Source: Chloroflexota bacterium
GTDB lineage: Bacteria > Chloroflexota > Anaerolineae > Aggregatilineales > Ch27
NCBI GenBank assembly: GCA_019873685.1
Contig: JAIOAT010000008.1
Location: 1-64,000, forward strand
Length of the DNA stretch: 64,000 bases
Direction: 5' to 3'
This document shows positions 51,790 through 59,178 of the stretch, piece by piece. The stretch's first letter is position 1. Every line of letters starts with the position of its first letter. The notes beneath the pieces were generated by a model, which did no database searches, had not been told where the DNA came from, and saw only the letters and a list, made by a program, of their open reading frames with translations. A program made the position numbers and the translations under genes.

Positions 51790-52458
51790 TCAGCGGCTGG
51801 CTTCGTCTTCGCCCGGTGCTTGGCCCAGCACGGCGCGCAGCCGTCCTTCCAGCTCGGCCAGCATCAGCGCCGTCGCCCCCCAGACCACCTGCCCGGCTAC
51901 GTCGTAGTAGGGCACACGGCAGCGCACCCCCGCCAGGATCATCTCCTGCTCGCGCTTGCGGGCGTCATCCAGCAGATCGGCCAGCGGCAATTCCAGCAGG
52001 GCGGCTACCTCCGCCGGATTAGGGCGGAACGCTGGCCGTCCCGCCAGCACGCCGAGCACCGGCGTGACCACGAAACCGCTGGGCGGGATGTACACCGCGG
52101 CCAGCTCCCCCAGCACCCGCACCGCCGCCGGAAGCAGGCCGATCTCTTCGCAGGCTTCGCGTAAAGCAGCGGCAACCGGCGAACCATCGCCCGGCTCCAG
52201 CGCCCCGCCGGGGAAGCCAATCTGCCCGGAATGGACGCCGGGATCAGGGGCGCGGCGGATCAGGACGGTCGTCAGACCGCCCTCCGCCGGGTAGACCGGC
52301 ACCAGCACGGCAGCCTGACGCGCCGCCGGGCCGGGCGGCGGTGCGGCGCGGCGCAGATCAGGGATCAGGTGCATAGGCTGCCGGGCCGCCTCCACATCAA
52401 AATCGGGCAGGCGGAGGGCCGCTTCCAGCACAGACAGGGGGATGGCCAGCCGGGGCAT
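51790..52458 (-). CDS. CoA pyrophosphatase-type Nudix hydrolase (NudL-like)
   Basis: This 222-residue protein has the UPF0035/CoA-pyrophosphatase signature VLIRRAPDPGVHSGQIGFPGG followed by a Nudix box (GGALEPGDGSPVAAALREACEEIGL). The family cleaves CoA or oxidised CoA to phosphopantetheine and 3',5'-ADP. It lies 16 bases after the isoaspartate methyltransferase gene and ends the leftward run that includes the E1/E2/JAB genes. No strong ribosome site precedes ATG 52458; a longer frame to 52530 overlaps the upstream gene. Confidence 0.85.
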   Translation of the reverse strand: MPRLAIPLSVLEAALRLPDFDVEAARQPMHLIPDLRRAAPPPGPAARQAAVLVPVYPAEGGLTTVLIRRAPDPGVHSGQIGFPGGALEPGDGSPVAAALREACEEIGLLPAAVRVLGELAAVYIPPSGFVVTPVLGVLAGRPAFRPNPAEVAALLELPLADLLDDARKREQEMILAGVRCRVPYYDVAGQVVWGATALMLAELEGRLRAVLGQAPGEDEASR

Positions 52459-52474
52459 GGCAGAGATGAGACTG

Positions 52475-53689
52475 TCAGGCACGAGGCCTGGGTTGCACCC
52501 AGAGCGTATAGGTGTGCGCCGGGCGGACAAACACGCGGGTCAGCGCGTCCCGTTCCGGCGGCAGGTAATGGCGCTGCCCGGCGGGGGTGATGTACAGCCG
52601 GAAGTCGTCAAAGTCGGGTCGCCCGGCAGCTTCCCACTCGTGGGCCAGATCGGACAGAATCAGGTAGGCGTCGCTGCTGCCATACGTATGCACCACCCGC
52701 GTATCGCCATAGGGGACCAGGCAGGCGCTGGTGGGACTCATGATCCCCCAGCCGAATAGCTCCAGCCCGTAGGCCAGCTGGCCTTCCTCCACGTGGTAGG
52801 TGATGAAGGCGTAACCGGGCGGTTGCCTGAGCAGCATGTAGTAGCTGAACAGGCCCAGGTTATGCTGCTCCAGTTCCAGCGGCAACTGGGCAATCTCATG
52901 GTCGATGGAGAGCAGCGTCTGGATAGTTGCCTCATCCAGGCCGGGGCTTTCCCCGAAGTCGACCACCAGCGACGATCCGGGCACGCGAGTCTGGCGATCC
53001 GGCCCGGCGGCGCTGCCCTGAATGAGCAGAAAGGCAGGCGGGAAGAGGTGGACACTTTCCAGCGCCCCGGTTGCCAGGCGGCGCAACGCCGCGCCGATCT
53101 GGATGCGGCCAAAGCTCAGCGGCGCAACCAGCAGGCCGCCGACCTTAAGCTGGGCCACCCAGGCCTCCGGGATGTCCCAGACGCTGACGGCAGAAACAAT
53201 CCGATCGTAAGGCGCGTGGGGTGCATACCCCTCCGCGCCATCCTGAGTCAGCACGGTGACGGCGGGGTACCCGGCGCGTTCCAGATGCGCCTGAGCCGCT
53301 TCTGCCAGGTCAGGGAGCAGTTCGAGCGTGGTCACGCGCCCTGTTGGGCCGGTCAACTCGGCTAGCAGGCCAGTGTTGTAACCGCTGCCAGTGCCGATTT
53401 CCAGCACGTTATGGCCCGGCTGGATATCAGCGGCGCTGAGCAACACCGCCAGGACGGATGGGCGCACTGAGCCGCTGACCGGCATCCCGAATTTGTCGCG
53501 CCGGATCACGATCGGCTCATCGCTGTAGACGGCGTCCAGGTTGACGCCCGGCACAAACAGATGGCGCGGTACGCGCTGGAAGGCCTGCAGCACCGCTGGA
53601 GAAAGCGGCGTGCTGGCCCGCCGCACGATCGCCTCCACCAGGGCGGCGCGGCGCTCGTCAATCGAGTGTGGGGAACCGTGACCGATCAT
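52475..53689 (-). CDS. pcm: Protein-L-isoaspartate O-methyltransferase with long C-terminal extension
   Basis: The first 210 residues of this 404-residue protein match Pcm: PRHLFVPGVNLDAVYSDEPI, SVRPSVLAVLLSA and SAM-binding VLEIGTGSGYNTGLLAE at about 95-111. Pcm repairs isoaspartate damage in proteins using SAM. The C-terminal 190 residues form an additional domain (AYLILSDLAHEWEAAGRPDFDDFRL) also seen in some actinobacterial methyltransferases. Its role is unknown. The ATG lies 6 bases after the short Pro-rich gene, itself 2 bases after the E1 gene, so it is clearly in that operon. A protein quality-control link is inference. Confidence 0.85.
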   Translation of the reverse strand: MIGHGSPHSIDERRAALVEAIVRRASTPLSPAVLQAFQRVPRHLFVPGVNLDAVYSDEPIVIRRDKFGMPVSGSVRPSVLAVLLSAADIQPGHNVLEIGTGSGYNTGLLAELTGPTGRVTTLELLPDLAEAAQAHLERAGYPAVTVLTQDGAEGYAPHAPYDRIVSAVSVWDIPEAWVAQLKVGGLLVAPLSFGRIQIGAALRRLATGALESVHLFPPAFLLIQGSAAGPDRQTRVPGSSLVVDFGESPGLDEATIQTLLSIDHEIAQLPLELEQHNLGLFSYYMLLRQPPGYAFITYHVEEGQLAYGLELFGWGIMSPTSACLVPYGDTRVVHTYGSSDAYLILSDLAHEWEAAGRPDFDDFRLYITPAGQRHYLPPERDALTRVFVRPAHTYTLWVQPRPRA

Positions 53690-53695
53690 GGACCT

Positions 53696-54058
53696 CTACT
53701 GTTCTGCCGGTGCGGGCTGACGTGCTGGCGTGCAGCCCGGCGGCGCATACCAGGCCCGGCGCTTGCGCAGGCTCATCCCGGCCTCGGTCTCCTCGCGGCG
53801 GGTGGTACGCACGCGCCCGCGCGAATCGATATGAATCTGGCCGGCCTGTTGCAGCCGGGCGAACTCTTCCGGGGAGATGGCCGGGGCTGGTTCTCCGCCA
53901 AGCCGTTCCAGGCGGCGGGCCATGGCCTCGTCGTCGCTGGCGGCGCCCGGGGCAGGCGGGGTTGTCGCGTCGGCTGAGGCGGTGCCGGGGGTGTCTGAAG
54001 CGGGCGGCTGGTCATCCGCCGGTGGGTTTGGCAGGCTGCGATCCTTGTCCTGTGCCAT
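53696..54058 (-). CDS. Pro/Ala-rich short protein between E1 and Pcm genes
   Basis: This 120-residue protein starts with a low-complexity acidic, Pro-rich half (PPADDQPPASDTPG) and has a second half with EEFARLQQAGQIHIDSRGRV and RRAWYAPPG. No diglycine end is present, and I see no beta-grasp pattern, so it does not look like a ubiquitin-like modifier. GGAG lies inside the end of the E1 gene, 10 bases before the ATG, so translation is coupled. The function is unknown; a flexible adaptor is possible. Confidence 0.65.
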   Translation of the reverse strand: MAQDKDRSLPNPPADDQPPASDTPGTASADATTPPAPGAASDDEAMARRLERLGGEPAPAISPEEFARLQQAGQIHIDSRGRVRTTRREETEAGMSLRKRRAWYAPPGCTPARQPAPAEQ

Positions 54059-54060
54059 GC

Positions 54061-54981
54061 TTAGCTTTCTCCGTCCTGTGCTTCTGCTTCCTCGTAATGA
54101 ATCCCGGAATCGCTCAACAGCTGATCCAGGCTCAACTCGTCTTCACCAGCTTCCGCTTCCTGCAGGCGGTTACGGTGGCTGCATTCCAGGCAGGCCGGAT
54201 CGCGGGCGATAGTGATCCATTCAGCGCCATAGGGCGGCGTGATCCGACCCTGGAAGATCTCCAGCGGCCGGTTGGCCAGGATCACGGTGTTGCCCGGCAT
54301 GCGACGGTACTGATCCGTGCCCTGCAGCAACTCGTTGAGCGCCAGATCGGCCTGCACCGAGGCCACCCGCACGACATGCAACCACAGGCCCGGCTCGGCC
54401 TCCAGCGTGCCATCCGGCCCGATCATACCATAATCAAGCTCATCCGCACCGGGGTCAACCAGTCCCTCGCGGACGTCATCGGCCCAGCAGGCGTAGCACG
54501 GGCTGGCTTCGTCGCGGGGGTTGATCACCACCACATCGCCGCCCTCGCCGCGCTCATAGACGCCAGCATAGACAGCGGTCAGGCCACGAGCCAGACAGGC
54601 TTCGTTGATCAGGTACTTGACGCGCTCGCCATCCACGCCGACGACGACCAGGTCTATGCCATTGAGGGCGTCAAAGTGCTGCTCGATGCGGCCACGGATG
54701 GCCGTCACTTCGGCGTCGGGATTGCGGGCGCGGATCAGATCGGCAACGGCCTCCACTTTGGGGCGGCCCACGTCGCGCAGATCGCCCACGTGGCGCACCA
54801 CGTTAACGCTCTCCAGCAGCTCGTCGTCGATCAGAACAAAGCGCCCGACGCCGCTCATGGCCAGGCTTTCCGCCACAAAGCCGCCGCCGGAACCCAGCCC
54901 GACAACACCAACCGTGCGCTTGTGCAGGTAGTCCAGCGCCTCTTTGCCCAGCAGGCGCTCAATGCGATCCCAGGCGGTCAT
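54061..54981 (-). CDS. ThiF/E1-like ubiquitin-activating-fold protein
   Basis: This 306-residue protein has the E1 adenylation domain: GVVGLGSGGGFVAESLA (residues 25-41), IDD at 51-53, the conserved R63 and K75, and VVVGVDG ending at D117. Two CxxC pairs, C162/C165 and C264/C267, fit a structural zinc site. C129 is a candidate thioester Cys, but its role is uncertain. E1-like enzymes adenylate the C-terminus of a ubiquitin-like or sulfur-carrier protein. The genes upstream encode E2- and JAB-like proteins, which favours a conjugation system over thiamin or molybdopterin synthesis. The tail has LSLDQLL at 283-289. Confidence 0.88.
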   Translation of the reverse strand: MTAWDRIERLLGKEALDYLHKRTVGVVGLGSGGGFVAESLAMSGVGRFVLIDDELLESVNVVRHVGDLRDVGRPKVEAVADLIRARNPDAEVTAIRGRIEQHFDALNGIDLVVVGVDGERVKYLINEACLARGLTAVYAGVYERGEGGDVVVINPRDEASPCYACWADDVREGLVDPGADELDYGMIGPDGTLEAEPGLWLHVVRVASVQADLALNELLQGTDQYRRMPGNTVILANRPLEIFQGRITPPYGAEWITIARDPACLECSHRNRLQEAEAGEDELSLDQLLSDSGIHYEEAEAQDGES

Positions 54982-55120
54982 GGTCCCTCACCTCTGCTCG
55001 ATCCTGACTCTCTATACGCTAAACGCCTGACCCCGGATGCAGGGACAATACATCTTCCACAGGAGAGGCAGCTTGCCGTACTTGGGGATGCGGCTTCTCC
55101 CGACGGCGAAGCGATTGCCC

Positions 55121-56176
55121 TCACCCCTCATGCGTCGCCTGCTCGTCCGGCGCGGGGCCGCTGAGGGCGGCTTCCACCGCCCGCACCAGTTCCAGCAGCG
55201 TGCGCTCCGCGGTCCAGGGCAAGTCAGGTGTCTCCCGGGCGGTCAGCGGGCGCGATTCGGCCCACAGCCGGGCGAACATATCCTCATCATCCTGCAGCCT
55301 GAGCATCGGGGCGACGCGCACGGTCGGCGGCGTGGCCGGATAGTTGTAGCCGGTGATCAGCAGCAGGACGTGATCGCCGCCCATCCGCCCGACCAGGAAG
55401 CAGATCTCCAGCGGCGGGCGCTGGTCGGCGTCCCATTCGCTGATGCTGACCGCCAGCCCGTCGCCGGTTAGCAGGTCATATTCCGCCTGGAAGCGCTCGC
55501 GGTCGGCCAGGTGCCAGCCCAGCGGCGGCATGGCTGGCAGCAAGTCATCGGCCATGACCTGTGGGCGGGCGGCGATGAATTCCGGCAGGTCGCGGCGCAG
55601 ATACCAGATGTTGATGCGCACCGGCGGGCCATCCGGTTGGGTGGCGTAGAGGTCGAACTCGTCGCCGGGCGGGCCGCTTTCCGCGTCCCAGGGCGGGGCG
55701 AGCGTCACGATGGGGACGATGATCTGGGGCATGTCATTGCCCGCTTCCTCGAGGATCGCCCGCGCGGTCTCCAGGTCGCCCTGGCTGGGCCAGAACATCT
55801 CGCCCGGCTGTTTATGCCAGTCGCCCAGGTAGCGCAGCGGCGCATCCCACTTGGCGGCCAGGGCGTTGCCGTAGCTCTGGCGGCGCAGGTCGCGGAAGCG
55901 CTTCCAGTTGATGGCCAGCCAGTACATGATCTCGTCCTGCAGCTCGTCGCCCTGCTCGACCATGTAGCCGGCGCGGTCGACGGCGTGCTGTTCCGGCGCG
56001 ATGGTGTCCAGCACGTAAAAATCCGGCTCGCCGTTTTCGGTGGGGATGATCAGGCCCACCAGCGCCTCGGCGGTTTCCTCGTCTGGGTACAGCAATGCGC
56101 CATGCGCGATCTTGCGGATGACCCGCTCCGCCAGCACCACACGCGGGCGGGAGCGCTCCGGACCGGGAATCGCCAT
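55121..56176 (-). CDS. JAB-domain protein with degenerate JAMM motif and UBC/RWD-like C-terminus
   Basis: This 351-residue protein has an N-terminal JAB fold: ETAEALVG with E34, then GDWHKQPGEMFWPSQGD at 118-134. The JAMM pattern E-Xn-HxH-x10-D is kept for E34, H121 and D134, but the second His is Gln (Q123, codon CAG at 55808-55810). Zinc binding and isopeptidase activity are therefore doubtful. The last 120 residues (RERFQAEYDLL, LLLITGYNYPATPP, then helix TLLELVRAVEAAL) have the order of a UBC/RWD fold without a catalytic Cys. The ATG directly follows the E2 stop (TAAATG), with GGAGG inside the E2 end. It probably recognises a modifier or works with the E2. Confidence 0.8.
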   Translation of the reverse strand: MAIPGPERSRPRVVLAERVIRKIAHGALLYPDEETAEALVGLIIPTENGEPDFYVLDTIAPEQHAVDRAGYMVEQGDELQDEIMYWLAINWKRFRDLRRQSYGNALAAKWDAPLRYLGDWHKQPGEMFWPSQGDLETARAILEEAGNDMPQIIVPIVTLAPPWDAESGPPGDEFDLYATQPDGPPVRINIWYLRRDLPEFIAARPQVMADDLLPAMPPLGWHLADRERFQAEYDLLTGDGLAVSISEWDADQRPPLEICFLVGRMGGDHVLLLITGYNYPATPPTVRVAPMLRLQDDEDMFARLWAESRPLTARETPDLPWTAERTLLELVRAVEAALSGPAPDEQATHEG

Positions 56177-56647
56177 TTAGGGCCTCCAGTTCAAGCCGGA
56201 AGGCGGGCGGGTGACACGCTCCTCCACACCGGGCCAGATGCCGATCTGCTTCCAGGTGTAGTAGGCGTACAGCCACTGGATGGCCCAGCCGGCCACAGTG
56301 ACCGCCGTTGAGCGGGCCGGGTTCCAGCCGTAAGTCGTGCCATCCTTGGGATTAAAGAGGCACAGTTGCCCGTCCTCAAACTGGTGCTTGGGGCTGTAGA
56401 TGTAGGGTTTGAGGACATAAGCCTCCGGCGGATGCAGCGGGTAGGCATGGGGATAGACAATCTTGAGCACGTGATCGCGCTGCGGGACGCCGGTCATGTT
56501 GACCTCGACCTCGCCGATCCAGTGCAGTTCGCTGTCATCGCGCGGAACCACCAGCCTGAACGTGTCGCCGAAGGTGACGCGCATCGCCTCGACTTCCAGC
56601 CGCAGGCGTTTGGAAACATTGGTGCGGGTGCCCCACCAGGCGGCCAT
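56177..56647 (-). CDS. E2-like ubiquitin-conjugating-fold protein
   Basis: This 156-residue protein has the UBC order: N-terminal helix RLRLEVEAMR, strand WIGEVEVNM, KIVYPHAYPLHPPEAYVL (the YPxxPP region), then HQFEDGQLCLFNP where C96 is at the catalytic-Cys position and H88 near the HPN site. The end has W108-x-P and a helical part WAIQWLYAYYTWKQIGIWPG, typical of prokaryotic E2 families next to E1 and JAB genes. It should carry a modifier as a thioester in the cytoplasm. GAGAGGAG lies 8 bases before the ATG. No ubiquitin-like gene is adjacent. Confidence 0.85.
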   Translation of the reverse strand: MAAWWGTRTNVSKRLRLEVEAMRVTFGDTFRLVVPRDDSELHWIGEVEVNMTGVPQRDHVLKIVYPHAYPLHPPEAYVLKPYIYSPKHQFEDGQLCLFNPKDGTTYGWNPARSTAVTVAGWAIQWLYAYYTWKQIGIWPGVEERVTRPPSGLNWRP

Positions 56648-56777
56648 TCGCTGTACTCCTCTCCCGCATCAGCGGGTTGTCAACCCGATCCGCCGGAACC
56701 CTCGCTCGGCAGGTCAGGGGGCCAATCTGCCCCTGCCTGTGAGGAAGAGGCTCCGGCGGCGAATCTGCAGACGGAAC

Positions 56778-57686
56778 CTAACGACGGGCGTTGCGCCGGG
56801 CGGCAGCATCCGCCGCCGGGTCTTCGTCGATGATCACACCGGGCTGCTCATCCAACAACTCATCCAGGGACAGCCGCTCAACGCGCGCGCCGGAGAGTTC
56901 TTCCAGCAAATCGTCGCTGATCTCGCCGTCGCCGGTCAGGTAGCGGCGCAACTCGCCCCCACCGGAATCCCACCAGGTGAAGTCATGGACGGCCAGCAGC
57001 GTATCCGCAGCGTAGACGCGCAGCGTCCATTCCCCGCTGTAGTCCTCGATGCGCTCAGTGGGCAGCCAGGTGGCAGGGTAGACGAAAGTTTCCCCGGCCT
57101 TCAGTTCCCATTCGGTTTCATCCACAAACCGCACCGCGCCCTGCCCATCGACCAGCTCAAACCGGATCATGCCCCGCGCCCGGCGCGGCGAGCGCAGCAG
57201 CATGAACGGGCGGATGTAAGCGGCGTCTTCCGGCAGGCGGGTTTCGCGGTAGAGTGTGGGCGTGGCCTCACGGCTTTCGTAAGCCAGCACGCCAATGTCC
57301 ACCGGCGCCACCGCCAGCGCGTCCGGATCATGGCCTGCCCTGCGGACGGCGCGGGCTGCCACCCGATGCATGCGGCTGCCGCGGCTGGCGACCGGCGCAG
57401 CGCGATCGGTCCTGGCCCGGCGGGCGGCTGGCGCCGCCTTCTGCGCCGCTTCCTGCGCCGTTTCCCGCAGGGAGTAATCTTCCTCCACGGCGAACGGGTC
57501 CACGCGGCGCGGATCGGCGCGCCGCTGGCGGGTGGCAGCGGATTGCCCGCTGTTCAGCAGTGCAAACATCAGGATCAGCCCGCCGATGAGCATGATCAGC
57601 CCGAAGTCGATATTGGCGCCGATGGCGTTGAGACCCCAGGCGATCAGCAGCAGGCCGATCAATCCCCGTCCAAACCGGTTGCCCAT
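56778..57686 (-). CDS. Membrane protein with Ig-like domain, paralog 1 of the E1/E2 cluster
   Basis: This 302-residue protein has two N-terminal helices (GRGLIGLLLIAWGLNAIG and FGLIMLIGGLILMFALL), an Arg/Ala-rich linker and a beta-sandwich-like domain of about 120 residues (IRPFMLLRSPRRARGMIRFE through GEWTLRVYAADTLLAVHDF). The tail carries LSLDELLDEQPG (starting at 272). It is homologous to the next protein upstream. ATG 57686 has GAGG 7 bases upstream; an 8-codon longer start is less likely. It is 130 bases upstream of the E2 gene in the same direction. The family is unknown to me. The charged domain probably faces the cytoplasm but could face outward. Confidence 0.7.
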   Translation of the reverse strand: MGNRFGRGLIGLLLIAWGLNAIGANIDFGLIMLIGGLILMFALLNSGQSAATRQRRADPRRVDPFAVEEDYSLRETAQEAAQKAAPAARRARTDRAAPVASRGSRMHRVAARAVRRAGHDPDALAVAPVDIGVLAYESREATPTLYRETRLPEDAAYIRPFMLLRSPRRARGMIRFELVDGQGAVRFVDETEWELKAGETFVYPATWLPTERIEDYSGEWTLRVYAADTLLAVHDFTWWDSGGGELRRYLTGDGEISDDLLEELSGARVERLSLDELLDEQPGVIIDEDPAADAAARRNARR

Positions 57687-57775
57687 GAAACTACCTCTTC
57701 TGCGCCTCATCGTCGTGTTCCTGTACCTACCATTAAAACGGGTGTCGCGGCGGCGTACCGGTGTATCACAGCGGG

Positions 57776-58585
57776 TTACTGCTGCCCGCGCAATAGCTCT
57801 TCCAGCGAGACGGGCGAATCATCGACCGACGGGGCAGCCTGATCGGCCAGCCGCCCACGGCGGCGCTCCAGATCGCCGATCTGGCGCTGGCGGCTGGCCA
57901 GCGACGGGCCAACCGGGAAGGTGTGCAGACCGACCACGCTCCCGGCCAGCGTCACCCGCAACTCCCACAGCCCCGGCCCGACGCCTTCCGGCGCCTTTGG
58001 CCCCAGCGGCAGGCGATTGCTGGAGAGGATATTGTTCTGCCCCTCGCGCAGGTAGACATCCTCAACGTGGCGGAACAACAACTGACCGGATTGATCCAGG
58101 ATTTCAAACTGGGCGGTGACGGTTTCGTTGGCCCAGGAAGAATCGGCCTCAATGACGACATAAGGCTGGATGCCTTCATCGTCCAGCGTCAGGTTATCGC
58201 GGCGCAGATGCAGGCCGTCCGGGCGTATCTCGCTCACGATCAGGCCGATGTCGGCCAGGGTGAACTGTTCTTCGTAATCGGCCAGGCGGCTGGCCCGTTC
58301 CTGCGCGCGCTGAGCCGCGCTGCTGGCCCGCACCCGGCTACGGCGGCGCGGCGTCGTGATGCGCACATCCGTCCCCGGCTGGGGCAGCCGCCGCCGCAAT
58401 TCGTCCAGATCAAAGAGACCCAGCCCGATCAGCGCCACGACCAGGTACAGCGCCAGCCCGATGACCAGCGCCTGCGACGGCAAAACGCCTGAGGCAAAGA
58501 TCGGAGCCAGCATCAGGCCGAGGAGGATTAGCCAGACTTTGGTGGCGCGGCGGCTCTTGCGCATGGTTGTTTTCCCGCTGCTCAT
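57776..58585 (-). CDS. Membrane protein with Ig-like domain, paralog 2 of the E1/E2 cluster
   Basis: This 269-residue protein has two N-terminal helices (WLILLGLMLAPIFASG and ALVIGLALYLVVALIGLGLF), an Arg-rich linker and a beta-rich domain (GIQPYVVIEADSSWANETVTA through LWELRVTLAGSVVGLHTFPV) that aligns with its neighbour. The last eleven residues are VSLEELLRGQQ. The start is ATG 58585 or ATG 58564; neither has a strong ribosome site. It is the first gene of the leftward cluster that leads to E2, JAB and E1. The function is unknown. Confidence 0.68.
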   Translation of the reverse strand: MSSGKTTMRKSRRATKVWLILLGLMLAPIFASGVLPSQALVIGLALYLVVALIGLGLFDLDELRRRLPQPGTDVRITTPRRRSRVRASSAAQRAQERASRLADYEEQFTLADIGLIVSEIRPDGLHLRRDNLTLDDEGIQPYVVIEADSSWANETVTAQFEILDQSGQLLFRHVEDVYLREGQNNILSSNRLPLGPKAPEGVGPGLWELRVTLAGSVVGLHTFPVGPSLASRQRQIGDLERRRGRLADQAAPSVDDSPVSLEELLRGQQ

Positions 58586-58746
58586 TGGCCGGTCTGTGAA
58601 CCGGAGGAACGCAGGGCGTTCCCTGTTTGTATTCTAAACCGGTATTCGGGTGGCTGCAGCCCCAAAAGGTTAGGGGAGGCTACGATTCTCTATACGCTCC
58701 GGCAGGCCGGAGGTTGCAGGGCAGCGTCGCCTATCCCGCCCGGCGC

Positions 58747-59142
58747 TCAGCCGTGCGCGTCAACATGCTCCGGCAGGATACGGTAGAGCCGCCGTACCTC
58801 GCCGCCGCGCCCGAAGTCGCCGATCCGGCCCGTGTATTTGGGCGAGAGCACGCGATTGATGTGCTCCGCTGCGCCGTCTTCTTCCATGGCAACCACGCGC
58901 CCGCGTACGGCCAGGTAGCGGTAGGGGTTGTCAGGATCGATGATCTCCACCGCCACATGGGGCCGGGCCTGCATGTTGCGGTCCTTGACCCGCCCTTTGG
59001 CCGTATTCACCAGGATGTGCGTGCCGTCGAAGTCCACCCAGACCGGCGTGACCTGTGGCGTGCCGTCCGGCATCAGGGTGGCCAGGTGGGCAAAAGCCTT
59101 CTTGTCAAACAGATCCAGGAATTCGGGTGGGATTGAAGCCAT
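58747..59142 (-). CDS. PPOX-class FMN/F420-dependent oxidoreductase
   Basis: This 131-residue split-barrel protein has HLATLMPDGTPQVTPVWVDFDG, LVNTAKGRVKDRNMQARPHVAVE and YLAVRGRVVAMEEDG, the pattern of the PPOX class F420-dependent family. Such enzymes reduce small substrates using F420 or FMN. AAAGGAGGGG precedes two consecutive ATGs (59145, 59142); the second has better spacing. It lies 36 bases after the kinase-MazG gene in the same direction. Confidence 0.85.
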   Translation of the reverse strand: MASIPPEFLDLFDKKAFAHLATLMPDGTPQVTPVWVDFDGTHILVNTAKGRVKDRNMQARPHVAVEIIDPDNPYRYLAVRGRVVAMEEDGAAEHINRVLSPKYTGRIGDFGRGGEVRRLYRILPEHVDAHG

Positions 59143-59178
59143 CATACCCCTCCTTTCTCCGGGCGCTGGCTCCATAGC

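Noticed and set aside
53696-54058. Candidate ubiquitin-like modifier
   Set aside because: It is Pro/Ala-rich, lacks a beta-grasp pattern and does not end in Gly-Gly.
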